A stretch of DNA of 53,732 nucleotides from Flavobacterium fontis. Its GTDB lineage: Bacteria > Bacteroidota > Bacteroidia > Flavobacteriales > Flavobacteriaceae. The position numbers were made by a program, and so were the translations under genes. The notes beneath the pieces were generated by a model that was not told the DNA's origin, did no database searches, and saw nothing but the letters and a program-made list of their open reading frames with translations. Below, in pieces: positions 33,578 to 42,352 of this stretch; the stretch's first letter is position 1; each line of letters begins with the position of its first letter. The DNA is taken from the NCBI RefSeq assembly GCF_900129405.1, contig NZ_FQVQ01000018.1, positions 1 through 53,732 on the forward strand, in the 5' to 3' direction.

Positions 33578-34303
33578 TTAGTCTTTGCTTGACTTCACGG
33601 CCAAGTTGTAGATGACCAAACCGAAACCAATTTTGTTAATAGCATCGGCAATGTTGTACGCCACATCTACATTTCCTTTGCCCAACATTGATGTGTACCA
33701 ACCTTCGGTACCCAACATGTAGCCCAACGGATAGATGGCCCAACCAACCAATACAAACCAGCATAAAATTTTGTGAGCTTCGAGTACCGAACCTCCAGCG
33801 GCTTTGGCCAACTTGGAAGCTTCGCCCAACCAAATTTCATACACTATAATGAAATAGGCCAAACCTGATACCAAGCCCCACATCGCAGCGTTTCCTGGAT
33901 CAACGGCTTCACCAAAGTACCCCGTGATAAGCATCACCAAAGAGTAGCCAATCATTTTCCATAACAAGGACGTTTTGGCTCCTGCTACTTTGAGAATCAA
34001 ATAAAATTCCAAACACATCAACGGCACAGTCAATACCCAGTCAACATAGCGGAAAAAGGTGGGCGATTCTCCAAAAGCACTCCAATAATCACGCATGTAA
34101 AAATAATGTACCGCCGCAATGAAGGTAATTAACCCAGAAACCAACACTGAGGTACGCCATTTTTTGTCAAACTGACTTAAGGATAAGAAGAAAAAGGCCG
34201 AAGCCGCCATCATGGCCATACATCCGATGAAAAATGTAAATCCAATGTAATCGGTGGGCATCATTTTGGCAACCCAACCGGTTAATAAACTGAAGTTTGT
34301 CAT
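33578..34303 (-). CDS. Proteorhodopsin (light-driven proton pump, methionine/green-tuned type)
   Basis: This is a 241-residue, seven-helix type-1 rhodopsin. The retinal Lys224 is in ADAINKIGFGLVIY. Helix C carries RYVDWVLTVPLMCLEFYL: Asp88, Thr92 and Glu99 align with the Asp97/Thr101/Glu108 proton-pump motif of green proteorhodopsin, and Met96 at position 105 predicts green absorption. His66 matches the proton-acceptor partner His75. Gly143 lies where green proteorhodopsin has Phe152, the position reported to open a fenestration for carotenoid antennae. It pumps protons out of the cell in light. The blh gene diverges from it, 124 bp away, and would supply retinal. Confidence 0.96.
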   Translation of the reverse strand: MTNFSLLTGWVAKMMPTDYIGFTFFIGCMAMMAASAFFFLSLSQFDKKWRTSVLVSGLITFIAAVHYFYMRDYWSAFGESPTFFRYVDWVLTVPLMCLEFYLILKVAGAKTSLLWKMIGYSLVMLITGYFGEAVDPGNAAMWGLVSGLAYFIIVYEIWLGEASKLAKAAGGSVLEAHKILCWFVLVGWAIYPLGYMLGTEGWYTSMLGKGNVDVAYNIADAINKIGFGLVIYNLAVKSSKD

Positions 34304-34427
34304 AATTTGTTGTTTTAGTTGTTATTACTTGTTTTTGTTTAATTAAAATTACAAAACATTAAACACAAATATGTTATTTTGTTTAATATTTTTTGTATTT
34401 TTATTAAACAATTTTAACGAACTATAC

Positions 34428-35330
34428 ATGGAAACTTCGCTTCACCTTCGGATTTTACTGACATTTTTCATGTTATGGTTGGCAAATTTTATTTCCGTTG
34501 AAAATCAGCAGCTTATTGGTTTTGTAGGAATTGCCTTACTAGGAATTGTACACGGTGCCAATGATTTAACCATTGGGCAACACTTAAAAGGGGGCGTTGC
34601 AACCTCATGGGAAGTAAAATTATTGATGAAATACATTAGTATTGTTTTAGGAGGTATGGTTGTATTTACGCTTCTTCCCTCCTATGGTTTACTCCTTTTT
34701 ATCCTCCTAAGCGGCTATCACTTTGGCAATCAGCATTGGACGTTGGCAATGCCTTCGTCAGTTCAGCGCTTTTGGATGCTTTTTCAAGGCAGTTATGGTT
34801 TATTGGTATTGGGTATTCTTTTTTGTTTTCATGAAAAAGAGGTACAAGCGATTGTTGAAACCATTACGCAAAAATCGTATCCCGAGCTGTGGGTGCATGA
34901 AATCACCTTGATTCTCGGAGTCTTGGTGTTGGGCTTAGGAAGTTTTTTAGCGCAACAAAGTGAGGCCTTTCGGGCGAGTATTGGTCGAAATCTATTTTAC
35001 CTTATTGTATTTACCCTGATCTTTTATCATGCGGGACTGATTTGGGGATTCAGCATGTACTTTGTGTTATGGCATAGCGTTCCTTCTATTCAGGAGCAAA
35101 TTCGTTTTTTGTATGGAAAAGAAAATGTGCACTCGTGGTGGTCTTATTTTAAATCGAGTGCGTTGTACTGGAGTTTGGCAGTGGGCACTATGGCGATTGC
35201 GTATTGGGCTATTGCGAATGATACCGTGTTTAAAGCCCTGTTCTTTTCCTTGATGGCTGCCATTACGTTTCCGCATACGTTAATCATCGCGCAAATGAAA
35301 AGAGCGATGCAAAAAAAAGTCGGACCCTAA
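34428..35330 (+). CDS. blh: Beta-carotene 15,15'-dioxygenase, Brp/Blh family
   Basis: This is a 300-residue membrane protein with about eight hydrophobic segments. The family histidines are visible in GIVHGANDL, GYHFGNQHW, VLWHSVPSIQEQ and FPHTLII, which bind the catalytic iron. It splits beta-carotene into two retinals, the cofactor of the neighbouring rhodopsin. The start at 34428 is chosen over 34371 because the earlier in-frame stretch is a low-complexity hydrophobic run within the AT-rich shared promoter region. No carotenoid genes are in the window. Its stop codon lies in the loop of the dnaK terminator. Confidence 0.94.
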   Translation: METSLHLRILLTFFMLWLANFISVENQQLIGFVGIALLGIVHGANDLTIGQHLKGGVATSWEVKLLMKYISIVLGGMVVFTLLPSYGLLLFILLSGYHFGNQHWTLAMPSSVQRFWMLFQGSYGLLVLGILFCFHEKEVQAIVETITQKSYPELWVHEITLILGVLVLGLGSFLAQQSEAFRASIGRNLFYLIVFTLIFYHAGLIWGFSMYFVLWHSVPSIQEQIRFLYGKENVHSWWSYFKSSALYWSLAVGTMAIAYWAIANDTVFKALFFSLMAAITFPHTLIIAQMKRAMQKKVGP

Positions 35331-35340
35331 GATCCGACTT
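35311..35340 (-). terminator. dnaK terminator overlapping the blh 3' end
   Basis: The stem AAGTCGGA / TCCGACTT (35317-35324 and 35333-35340) has an 8-nt loop that contains the blh stop codon. The T run of eight lies on the minus strand, so this hairpin ends the dnaK transcript, 24 bp past its stop. On the plus strand no T run follows, so blh may terminate less efficiently here. Confidence 0.82.
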
Positions 35341-35364
35341 CTATTGATTTCCGTTGTTCACGGC

Positions 35365-37251
35365 TTATTTTACTTCTTCAAAATCCACGTCTTGCGTTTG
35401 ATCGCCAGTCGCTTCTTGCTGTGGCTGTGCTTCGTGGGTTTGACCTTCCGCTTGGGCTTTGTACAACTCTTCTGAAGCATTTTTCCAAGCTTCATTGATT
35501 TTGTCTAAAGCAGGCTGAATGGTGTCTACGTCTTTGGTTTCGTAGGCCTTTTTCAACTCCTCCAAGGCAGCCGTAATCGCTGTTTTATTGCCTTCTGACA
35601 ATTTATCCCCAAACTCAGTCAATTGCTTTTCGGTTTGGAAAATCATACTGTCGGCTTCGTTCAACTTGTCGGCCTTTTCTTTGGCTTTGCGGTCGGACTC
35701 GGCATTCATCTCGGCTTCTTTCTTCATGCGCTCGATTTCTTCGGGAGTTAATCCAGAAGAGGCTTCGATACGAATGTCGTGTGATTTACCGGTTCCTTTA
35801 TCGGTTGCCGACACTTTGATGATTCCGTTGGCGTCAATATCGAAGGTTACTTCAATTTGAGGTACCCCGCGAGGCGCTGGTGGAATGCCGTCTAAATGGA
35901 AACGTCCAATGGTTTTGTTATCGGCCGCCATGGTGCGTTCGCCTTGCAACACGTGTATTTCTACACTGGGTTGGTTGTCGGCTGCCGTCGAGAATACTTG
36001 CGATTTTTTGGTTGGAATGGTCGTATTGGCCTCGATTAACTTAGTCATCACATTCCCCATTGTTTCAATTCCCAACGATAATGGAGTAACGTCAAGCAAC
36101 AGAACGTCTTTGACATCGCCGGTCAATACTCCCCCTTGAATGGCTGCACCGATGGCAACTACTTCATCGGGATTTACCCCTTTGGAAGGTTTTTTACCGA
36201 AGAATTTTTCAACTTGTTCTTGGATCACCGGAATACGCGTAGATCCTCCTACCAAAATCACCTCATCGATATCGGAAGTCGATAAGCCTGCATCTTTCAA
36301 GGCTTTGGCTACAGGTTCCATCGAACGTTTTACCAAGCTGTCCGCGAGTTGTTCAAACTTCGCACGGGTTAAGGTTTTCACCATGTGCTTGGGTCCGCTG
36401 GCCGTTGCTGTAATATACGGTAAGTTGATTTCGGTTTGTGTCGACGATGACAACTCGATTTTGGCTTTTTCTGCAGCTTCTTTCAAACGCTGTAAGGCCA
36501 TCGGGTCTTTGCGCAAATCAACGCTTTCCTCGCTCATGAATTCGTTGGCCATCCAGTCGATGATTACTTGGTCGAAGTCGTCTCCTCCCAAATGCGTATC
36601 GCCGTTGGTGGATAACACTTCAAACACGCCGTCACCCAATTCTAAAATCGAGATATCGAAGGTTCCCCCTCCTAAGTCGTACACGGCAATTTTTTGGTCT
36701 TTTCCTGCTTTATCCAAACCGTATGCGAGTGCCGCTGCGGTAGGTTCGTTGATAATACGCATTACTTTCAATCCGGCAATTTCTCCCGCTTCTTTGGTCG
36801 CTTGACGTTGCGCGTCGTTAAAGTATGCGGGTACGGTAATTACCGCTTCGGTTACCGCTTGTCCGAGGTAATCTTCGGCGGTTTTTTTCATTTTTTGTAG
36901 CGTCATGGCCGACAGTTCTTGTGGGGTATACAAACGCCCATCGATATCGACCCGTGGGGTGTCGTTGTCGCCTTTCACTACCTTGTAGGCTACGGTGGAA
37001 GCCTCTTTGGCACTTTCGGTGTATTTATTTCCCATAAAGCGTTTGATCGACGCAATGGTTTTGGTCGGGTTGGTGACCGCCTGACGTTTGGCAGGGTCGC
37101 CTACTTTGATTTCGCCGCCTTCCACAAAAGCAATGACTGAAGGTGTGGTGCGTTTCCCTTCTGCGTTAGCGATTACTACGGGTTCTCCCCCTTCCATAAC
37201 GGCTACACATGAATTGGTTGTACCTAAATCGATACCAATAATTTTTCCCAT
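35365..37251 (-). CDS. dnaK: Chaperone DnaK (Hsp70)
   Basis: This 628-residue protein is a full-length Hsp70. It has the N-terminal nucleotide-binding domain ([48 protein letters not shown]), a substrate domain with [16 protein letters not shown] and [13 protein letters not shown], and a C-terminal lid ending in DVDFEEVK. It binds unfolded proteins in the cytoplasm in an ATP cycle with DnaJ and GrpE. The start at 37251 is supported by a real Shine-Dalgarno 9 bp upstream; the in-frame ATG at 37317 adds an unrelated tail. Neither dnaJ nor grpE is adjacent. Confidence 0.97.
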   Translation of the reverse strand: MGKIIGIDLGTTNSCVAVMEGGEPVVIANAEGKRTTPSVIAFVEGGEIKVGDPAKRQAVTNPTKTIASIKRFMGNKYTESAKEASTVAYKVVKGDNDTPRVDIDGRLYTPQELSAMTLQKMKKTAEDYLGQAVTEAVITVPAYFNDAQRQATKEAGEIAGLKVMRIINEPTAAALAYGLDKAGKDQKIAVYDLGGGTFDISILELGDGVFEVLSTNGDTHLGGDDFDQVIIDWMANEFMSEESVDLRKDPMALQRLKEAAEKAKIELSSSTQTEINLPYITATASGPKHMVKTLTRAKFEQLADSLVKRSMEPVAKALKDAGLSTSDIDEVILVGGSTRIPVIQEQVEKFFGKKPSKGVNPDEVVAIGAAIQGGVLTGDVKDVLLLDVTPLSLGIETMGNVMTKLIEANTTIPTKKSQVFSTAADNQPSVEIHVLQGERTMAADNKTIGRFHLDGIPPAPRGVPQIEVTFDIDANGIIKVSATDKGTGKSHDIRIEASSGLTPEEIERMKKEAEMNAESDRKAKEKADKLNEADSMIFQTEKQLTEFGDKLSEGNKTAITAALEELKKAYETKDVDTIQPALDKINEAWKNASEELYKAQAEGQTHEAQPQQEATGDQTQDVDFEEVK

Positions 37252-37260
37252 GATGTTAAT

Positions 37261-37267
37261 CTCCTTT
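37261..37267 (-). promoter_or_regulatory. Shine-Dalgarno site AAAGGAG of dnaK
   Basis: The minus strand reads AAAGGAG, then 9 bases, then the ATG at 37251. A strong Shine-Dalgarno is unusual in Bacteroidetes and decides the dnaK start. Confidence 0.75.
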
Positions 37268-37389
37268 ATTTTATTTCTGTTGAATGACCTCTCTAGGAGT
37301 AGGCCGTGCGTTGGCACGACTCGATAATGACAACTTTTGTGCCAAGGCGATTTGGGGTCGTTTTTGTCAGGGATTGGGTGACAAGATGG

Positions 37390-37915
37390 CAGGGTGTGGT
37401 GGGCAGTGGGCAGTGTTCAGTGTACAGTGTTCAGTGTACAGTAAGCAGTCTCAGTCTCAGTCTCAGTCGCTGTCGCAGTCTCAGTAGCTCAGCTTCTCAG
37501 CGGCTTAGGAGCTTAAAAAAACAGTCGCAGTCGCAGTCGCGGTCACAGTGTACAGTGATCAGTGATCAGTGATCAGTGATCAGTAAGGGCTCAGGAGCTC
37601 AGCAGCTCAGGAGCTCAGCGGCTTAAAAACAGTGTACAGTGATCAGTAAGCAGTCTTTTAAAAAACCGATGTTTCTATTTACATTGGCTCAGTAGCTCAG
37701 CTTCTCAGGAGCTCAGAGGCTTAAAAAAACAGTGTACAGTGTTAAGTGATCAGTGATCAGTAAGCAGTCTTTTAAAAAACCGATGTTTCTATTTAAATTG
37801 GCTCAGTAGCTCAGCTTCTCAGTAGCTCAGCGGCTTATAAAAACAGTGTTCAGTGTTCCGTGATCAGTAAGGGCTCAGTAGCTAAGTAGCTTAGCTTCTC
37901 AGCGGCATACTTAAG
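37390..37915. repeat. Mixed repeat field (CAGTGTTCAG, CAGTCTCAGT, TGATCAGTG, GCTCAG words)
   Basis: The 1.15-kb gap after dnaK is filled by short repeats: cagtgtacag/cagtgttcag, cagtctcagt, tgatcagtg and gctcagNNgctcag. Two larger direct-repeat blocks of about 60 bp, at 37648-37709 and 37765-37829, share AGTCTTTTAAAAAACCGATG and TTCTATTTA. Nothing in this stretch looks like a gene. Confidence 0.88.
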
Positions 37916-37930
37916 AGTGTCATATCAGTG

Positions 37931-38104
37931 CTATATCCGTACTTTATCCATGCTTTATCCATGCTTTATCCATACTTTATCCATACTTTATCCATACTTT
38001 ATCCATACTTTATCCATACTTTATCCATACTTTATCCATACTTTATCCATGCTTTATCCATACTTTATCCATACTTTATCCATGCTTTATCCATGCTTTA
38101 TCCC
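37931..38104. repeat. 11-bp tandem repeat CTTTATCCATA, about 16 copies
   Basis: The 11-bp unit ctttatccata, with a variant ctttatccatg, repeats about sixteen times with almost no drift. Open frames across it, in all phases, only translate the repeat (LSILYPYFIHT and similar) and are not genes. Confidence 0.93.
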
Positions 38105-38258
38105 ACAAGGAGCCACGGGAATAATGAGCTACACAGCCACTTTACGCGGGTGGAGGGCCGCTTGGGGGAAAAAACCCCGCGCTTTGGGGGTAAAATACTT
38201 TGAAGAATTAGGAAAAACCCTAAGGGGGAATCCAATGGGTTTGTGCACCTTTGCAGTG

Positions 38259-38353
38259 GTTAGTTAATAGAATTACGGTTTTCCGTACCCGCGCCTATAT
38301 TGGCCTTGCGTTTTGTTGAATCCTCAATTGGCTTGACCAATTGGGGATTTTTT
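38259..38353 (+). ncRNA. Candidate structured small RNA with its own terminator
   Basis: No gene lies upstream on this strand, yet a strong terminator ends the segment. Before it are a perfect hairpin TACGG-TTTT-CCGTA (38274-38287) and a second possible hairpin in CGCGCCTATATTGGCCTTGCG. A -7-like box CACCTTTG lies at 38246-38253 and would start transcription near 38259, giving an RNA of about 95 nt. It could be an unannotated small RNA of the Flavo-1 or 6S type, but I cannot confirm the family. The bases between 38105 and 38245 show nothing that I can support. Confidence 0.42.
38319..38353 (+). terminator. Strong terminator before the defence operon
   Basis: The 13-bp stem AATCCTCAATTGG / CCAATTGGGGATT with a 5-nt loop is followed by TTTTTT. 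It insulates the defence operon, whose first ATG is at 38403. Confidence 0.85.
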
Positions 38354-38402
38354 GGTAAGTTTAAATTTTGAAACATTTAATTATTTACAATTAGCTATTA
38401 AA

Positions 38403-41400
38403 ATGAAAATTATAAATAACCAAGATATCATTCTAATTGATGAACTAAAATCCGTAATCCATAAAAATACATCAATATATATTGCGATAAATTATATTAC
38501 AATAAGTGCAATATTTGAATTATTAGAAGATTTAACCGAGATATCAAATTTGAAAATACTTATAGACAATGATAAAATAGAAGAAGATTTACGCTTTACA
38601 TACGATGAAAGGGAATTAAAAAAATATCATGAACTAACTCAAAAATATAGAGCTGAAAAGGTATATGATTTTATACGAGATAAAGTTGAAATCAGAGAAG
38701 GAAGTATTGGTGGACAAAAATTTATACTTACAGAAACAAATGGATTAACCAATACATTTCTATTGGCACCCCATGATATAAATTTGACAACATTAGGAGT
38801 CCTAAAAAGTGAAATGCCAATATTTTTAAATTCATTTGAAGATTCAAGCAACTCATATACTACCATCTTTAATAATGTTTGGAACAATAGCAAAAAAGAT
38901 TTAAAAAACACAATTCTGAATAGTATTACAAAGGCCTCAAATCATTATTGCCCAGATGATTTGTATAAATTTACATTGCATAATATTTTTCAAAACAAAA
39001 CGATTGACGAAAAATCAGAACAGCGTTTAAACCGAACTGGTTTTAAAGAAACAGAAGTTTGGAAAATGTTGTTTAATTTCCAAAAAGATGCTGTTCTTGG
39101 TGCTATTGATAAAATAGAAACGTTTGGTGGCTGTATCATTGCTGATAGTGTAGGTTTAGGCAAAACATTTGAAGCTCTCGCAGTAATGAAATACTACAAC
39201 TTAAGAAATGACAGAATCTTGGTATTATGTCCTAAAAAGCTTCGTGAAAATTGGTTAATCTATAGTTTGATATCAGATGTCAGAAACATTTTAGCTAAAG
39301 ACAGACTTAATTTTGATGTATTAAATCATACTGATTTATCTCGTGAAAAAGGTATTTCCGGTTTAATCAATTTAGAAACAATTAATTGGGGGAATTATGA
39401 TTTAGTAGTTATTGATGAGAGTCATAACTTTAGAAACAATGATCCAAGAAAAAACACTGTCTCTCGTTATCAACGTTTGATGCGAGATATCATAAAAACA
39501 GGTGTAAAAACTAAAGTCCTCATGCTTTCGGCAACTCCTGTCAATACACGTATGAATGACATAAAAAATCAAATTGCATTTATTACGGAACAAAACGACA
39601 AGGCTTTAGAAAATTTTGGAATTCCAAGTATTGACCAAACATTAAGAAAGGCTCAACAGAAATTTAATACTTGGTTAAAAGAAAATCACAATGATAATAT
39701 TAATCGTGATAGTTTGGTTACTTCACTAAATGGTGATTATTTCAAAATCCTTGATTTACTCACTATTGCCCGTTCTAGAAAACACATTGAAAAATATTAT
39801 GATGTTTCGGATATTGGTAAATTTCCTGAACGCCTTACACCCATTCCAAAGTACTCTGATTTTGATACTGCGAAAGCATTCCCTCAAATGGATAATGTTA
39901 ATAACTTATTGAATGCCTTAAATTTAAAGTTCTATTCTCCATTGTACTTTGTACGTGATGACAAAAAGAAAAGTTATGAGGCAAAATATGACTACACTAC
40001 TTCAACAGGTTCAGTTTTTCGTCAAATAGAACGTGAGGATAGTTTGATCCATCTGATGCGTGTGAATTTGTTGAAGCGCCTAGAAAGTTCTATTCATTCA
40101 TTTCGTTTGACCTTAAAATCCTTACTCAATCAAATTGAACAATTGTCTGAGAAGATTAAAACGATTCACCAAAACGAATACTTTGATACCGATTTCGACA
40201 TCAATGAAGTAGAATTTGATGATGACCGACTAGAAGACTTGATTGTTGGTGGTAAAGTAAAAGTGTTATTGCAAGATTTGGATTTAGTTAAATTCAAAGA
40301 ATATATTGATGATGACAAAAAACGTTTGGAAGAATTGTTATCCATGTCAAATGTTGTTGATGCAACTAGAGATGCTAAACTTAAAGACTTAAAGGAATTA
40401 ATCATTCAAAAACTTAACAACCCAATTAATAAAGGAAACAAAAAGGTTATTGTATTCTCAGCTTTTGCTGATACTGTATATTATTTATATGAAGAACTTG
40501 CCATTTGGTTAAAAGACGAACATGGATTATATTCTGCTTTAGTTACAGGTGGAGATAGTAATAAATCAAATATGCCCAATTGCCGATTGGATTTAAACTC
40601 AATTTTGATTCACTTTTCACCATTATCTAAAAAAAGAAATGCAATTTATCCTGAAGAGCAAAATCAAATAGATATATTATTTTGTACCGATTGTATCTCT
40701 GAAGGACAAAATCTTCAAGATTGTGATTTCTTAGTAAATTATGATATTCATTGGAATCCAGTACGAATAATACAACGCTTTGGAAGGATTGACCGAATTG
40801 GTTCAATCAATGAAAAGATACAACTAGTTAACTTTTTTCCAAATCTTGCTTTGGATAGCTACATAGATTTAATTGCTCGAGTTAAAGGAAGAATGCAATT
40901 ACTTGATACATCTGCTACTGGTGATGACAATGTAATTGATGAAACGGCTCATTTAAATCAAGATTTAGAATACAGAAGAAAACAATTAAAACAATTACAA
41001 AATCAAGTTTTAGATTTGGAAGATATTGAAGGTGGTATTTCAATTACAGATTTAACTTTCAATGATTTTAAAATTGATGCAGATAGATTATCACCCAAAG
41101 AAAGAGAAACTTTTCAAATGACACCAAAAGGGATATTTGCTTTGACAGAAAATAATATGCCCGAAGGAAAGAAAGGTGCAATTTTCTGTTTGAAAGATAC
41201 TAAAGTAACTTTAGATGGAGAGAAATTAACCAATAACATTATTTATCCCTATATCCTTTGTTATGTATCAGAGGAAGGTGAAATTCATATTGCAAATAAT
41301 AATCCGAAACGCTGTTTAGACTATTATAAAAAACTGTGTTTAGGTCAAACTGAAGTGCTACCAAAATTAATTTCCTCTTTCAATCAGCAGACAAAAAGTG

Positions 41401-41570
41401 GCCGTTATATGGATAGTTACAAAGAGCTACTGGATATTGCTTTATTACATGCGAAAGGGGCTACAACAGAAATGGGAATAAATTCATTAGCCATGCCAGG
41501 AGTTAGCCGATTAACACAAAAAAATGTTGAAGTAACGTATGAACTAATTTCGTTTTTAATAATTAAATAG
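38403..41570 (+). CDS. SNF2-like helicase with N-terminal degenerate PLD-like domain
   Basis: This 1055-residue protein is the first gene of the defence operon. Superfamily 2 motifs are ADSVGLGKT (Walker A, about 245-256), VIDESH (about 335), MLSATPVNTR, and QRFGRIDRIGS (motif VI, about 790). The N-terminal 160 residues resemble a phospholipase D-type domain; the usual His-Lys pair reads GGQKFIL and the Asn motif reads DINLTTLG, so catalysis is doubtful. Such helicases translocate on DNA and occur beside type III and other restriction systems. The start at 38403 is preferred over an ATG at 38352, which lies in the terminator region. DUF4391 follows after 2 bp. Confidence 0.88.
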   Translation: MKIINNQDIILIDELKSVIHKNTSIYIAINYITISAIFELLEDLTEISNLKILIDNDKIEEDLRFTYDERELKKYHELTQKYRAEKVYDFIRDKVEIREGSIGGQKFILTETNGLTNTFLLAPHDINLTTLGVLKSEMPIFLNSFEDSSNSYTTIFNNVWNNSKKDLKNTILNSITKASNHYCPDDLYKFTLHNIFQNKTIDEKSEQRLNRTGFKETEVWKMLFNFQKDAVLGAIDKIETFGGCIIADSVGLGKTFEALAVMKYYNLRNDRILVLCPKKLRENWLIYSLISDVRNILAKDRLNFDVLNHTDLSREKGISGLINLETINWGNYDLVVIDESHNFRNNDPRKNTVSRYQRLMRDIIKTGVKTKVLMLSATPVNTRMNDIKNQIAFITEQNDKALENFGIPSIDQTLRKAQQKFNTWLKENHNDNINRDSLVTSLNGDYFKILDLLTIARSRKHIEKYYDVSDIGKFPERLTPIPKYSDFDTAKAFPQMDNVNNLLNALNLKFYSPLYFVRDDKKKSYEAKYDYTTSTGSVFRQIEREDSLIHLMRVNLLKRLESSIHSFRLTLKSLLNQIEQLSEKIKTIHQNEYFDTDFDINEVEFDDDRLEDLIVGGKVKVLLQDLDLVKFKEYIDDDKKRLEELLSMSNVVDATRDAKLKDLKELIIQKLNNPINKGNKKVIVFSAFADTVYYLYEELAIWLKDEHGLYSALVTGGDSNKSNMPNCRLDLNSILIHFSPLSKKRNAIYPEEQNQIDILFCTDCISEGQNLQDCDFLVNYDIHWNPVRIIQRFGRIDRIGSINEKIQLVNFFPNLALDSYIDLIARVKGRMQLLDTSATGDDNVIDETAHLNQDLEYRRKQLKQLQNQVLDLEDIEGGISITDLTFNDFKIDADRLSPKERETFQMTPKGIFALTENNMPEGKKGAIFCLKDTKVTLDGEKLTNNIIYPYILCYVSEEGEIHIANNNPKRCLDYYKKLCLGQTEVLPKLISSFNQQTKSGRYMDSYKELLDIALLHAKGATTEMGINSLAMPGVSRLTQKNVEVTYELISFLIIK

Positions 41571-41572
41571 TT

Positions 41573-42349
41573 ATGGTAAACGAATTGCTTTCAAAATCAT
41601 TGAAACTTCCTTCACAATGTTGGGTGAAACAAAAATTACCTAAAACATTTTTTAAACGAAATTTTGAACTAACCATATCAGAAAAAAAGTTTTTAGATGA
41701 GGGGAATATAATACAGCAGATGGAAGTTACTGCATTGGTTAATGTAGAAACTTCCAACATATCCACGTTTAAAGATGAATATGTAACTTATGAAGAAATC
41801 ATTTTTATAACGGTACAAACCACTCATGAACAGTTTGATCGTCAAAAAAATAAAATTGTAGATTTCATTCATAAATTCATACCAAACCCTACTGTAGTGA
41901 TTTTGCATGATGTCAAACAGTTATTATTTAGTGTTGCTGAAAAACGAATTAATCAAAACGACAACTCTAAAAGTGTGGTTGAAAAAACATATATTTCTAA
42001 GTCAATAAGTTTTGAAAATCAAGACAATGCAACTTCAAAATTTCTTGATGAATTAAGTTTTGAAAAAGCCAATAAAATAAACCTTTTCAATTATTATCAA
42101 CATTTTATACAATGCTGTATTGGATTGCAAACTGCACAAATTAACGGTACATTTGTAGCGAGGCCCTATCAAAGGAGTAAAGAAGATGCTTATGTGATGG
42201 AAGAAATTGAAACTTTGAAGTATTCCATCGCAGCATTAGAAAATCAGGCCAAAAAAGAAACACAACTCACTGAAATGGTTTTCATAAATACTGAAATTAA
42301 TAAACACCGTAGTAAAATTGAAGAACTAACAAACAAACTTTCAAAATAA
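41573..42349 (+). CDS. DUF4391-domain protein
   Basis: This 258-residue protein is of the DUF4391 type, found almost only beside helicase and methyltransferase genes of restriction-like loci. Landmarks are LPSQCWVKQKLPKTFF near the start, KFIPNPTVVILHDVKQLLFSVAEKR, and a C-terminal coiled-coil (VMEEIETLKYSIAALENQAKKE and IEELTNKLSK). The coiled coil suggests that it tethers other proteins of the complex. No enzymatic motif is seen. It lies 2 bp after the helicase and 3 bp before the DUF262 gene. Confidence 0.82.
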   Translation: MVNELLSKSLKLPSQCWVKQKLPKTFFKRNFELTISEKKFLDEGNIIQQMEVTALVNVETSNISTFKDEYVTYEEIIFITVQTTHEQFDRQKNKIVDFIHKFIPNPTVVILHDVKQLLFSVAEKRINQNDNSKSVVEKTYISKSISFENQDNATSKFLDELSFEKANKINLFNYYQHFIQCCIGLQTAQINGTFVARPYQRSKEDAYVMEEIETLKYSIAALENQAKKETQLTEMVFINTEINKHRSKIEELTNKLSK

Positions 42350-42352
42350 CCA

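Noticed and set aside
36140..36805. Plus-strand open frame of 221 codons opposite dnaK
   Set aside because: It is the antisense shadow of dnaK, as is common for this highly conserved gene.
37390..38104. Possible CRISPR array
   Set aside because: Repeats are contiguous or irregular with no unique spacers of constant length, and no cas genes are present.
37917..38267. Long open frames across the CTTTATCCATA array on the plus strand
   Set aside because: All phases are open because the 11-bp unit lacks stops; the products are only the repeated FIHTLSILYPY pattern.
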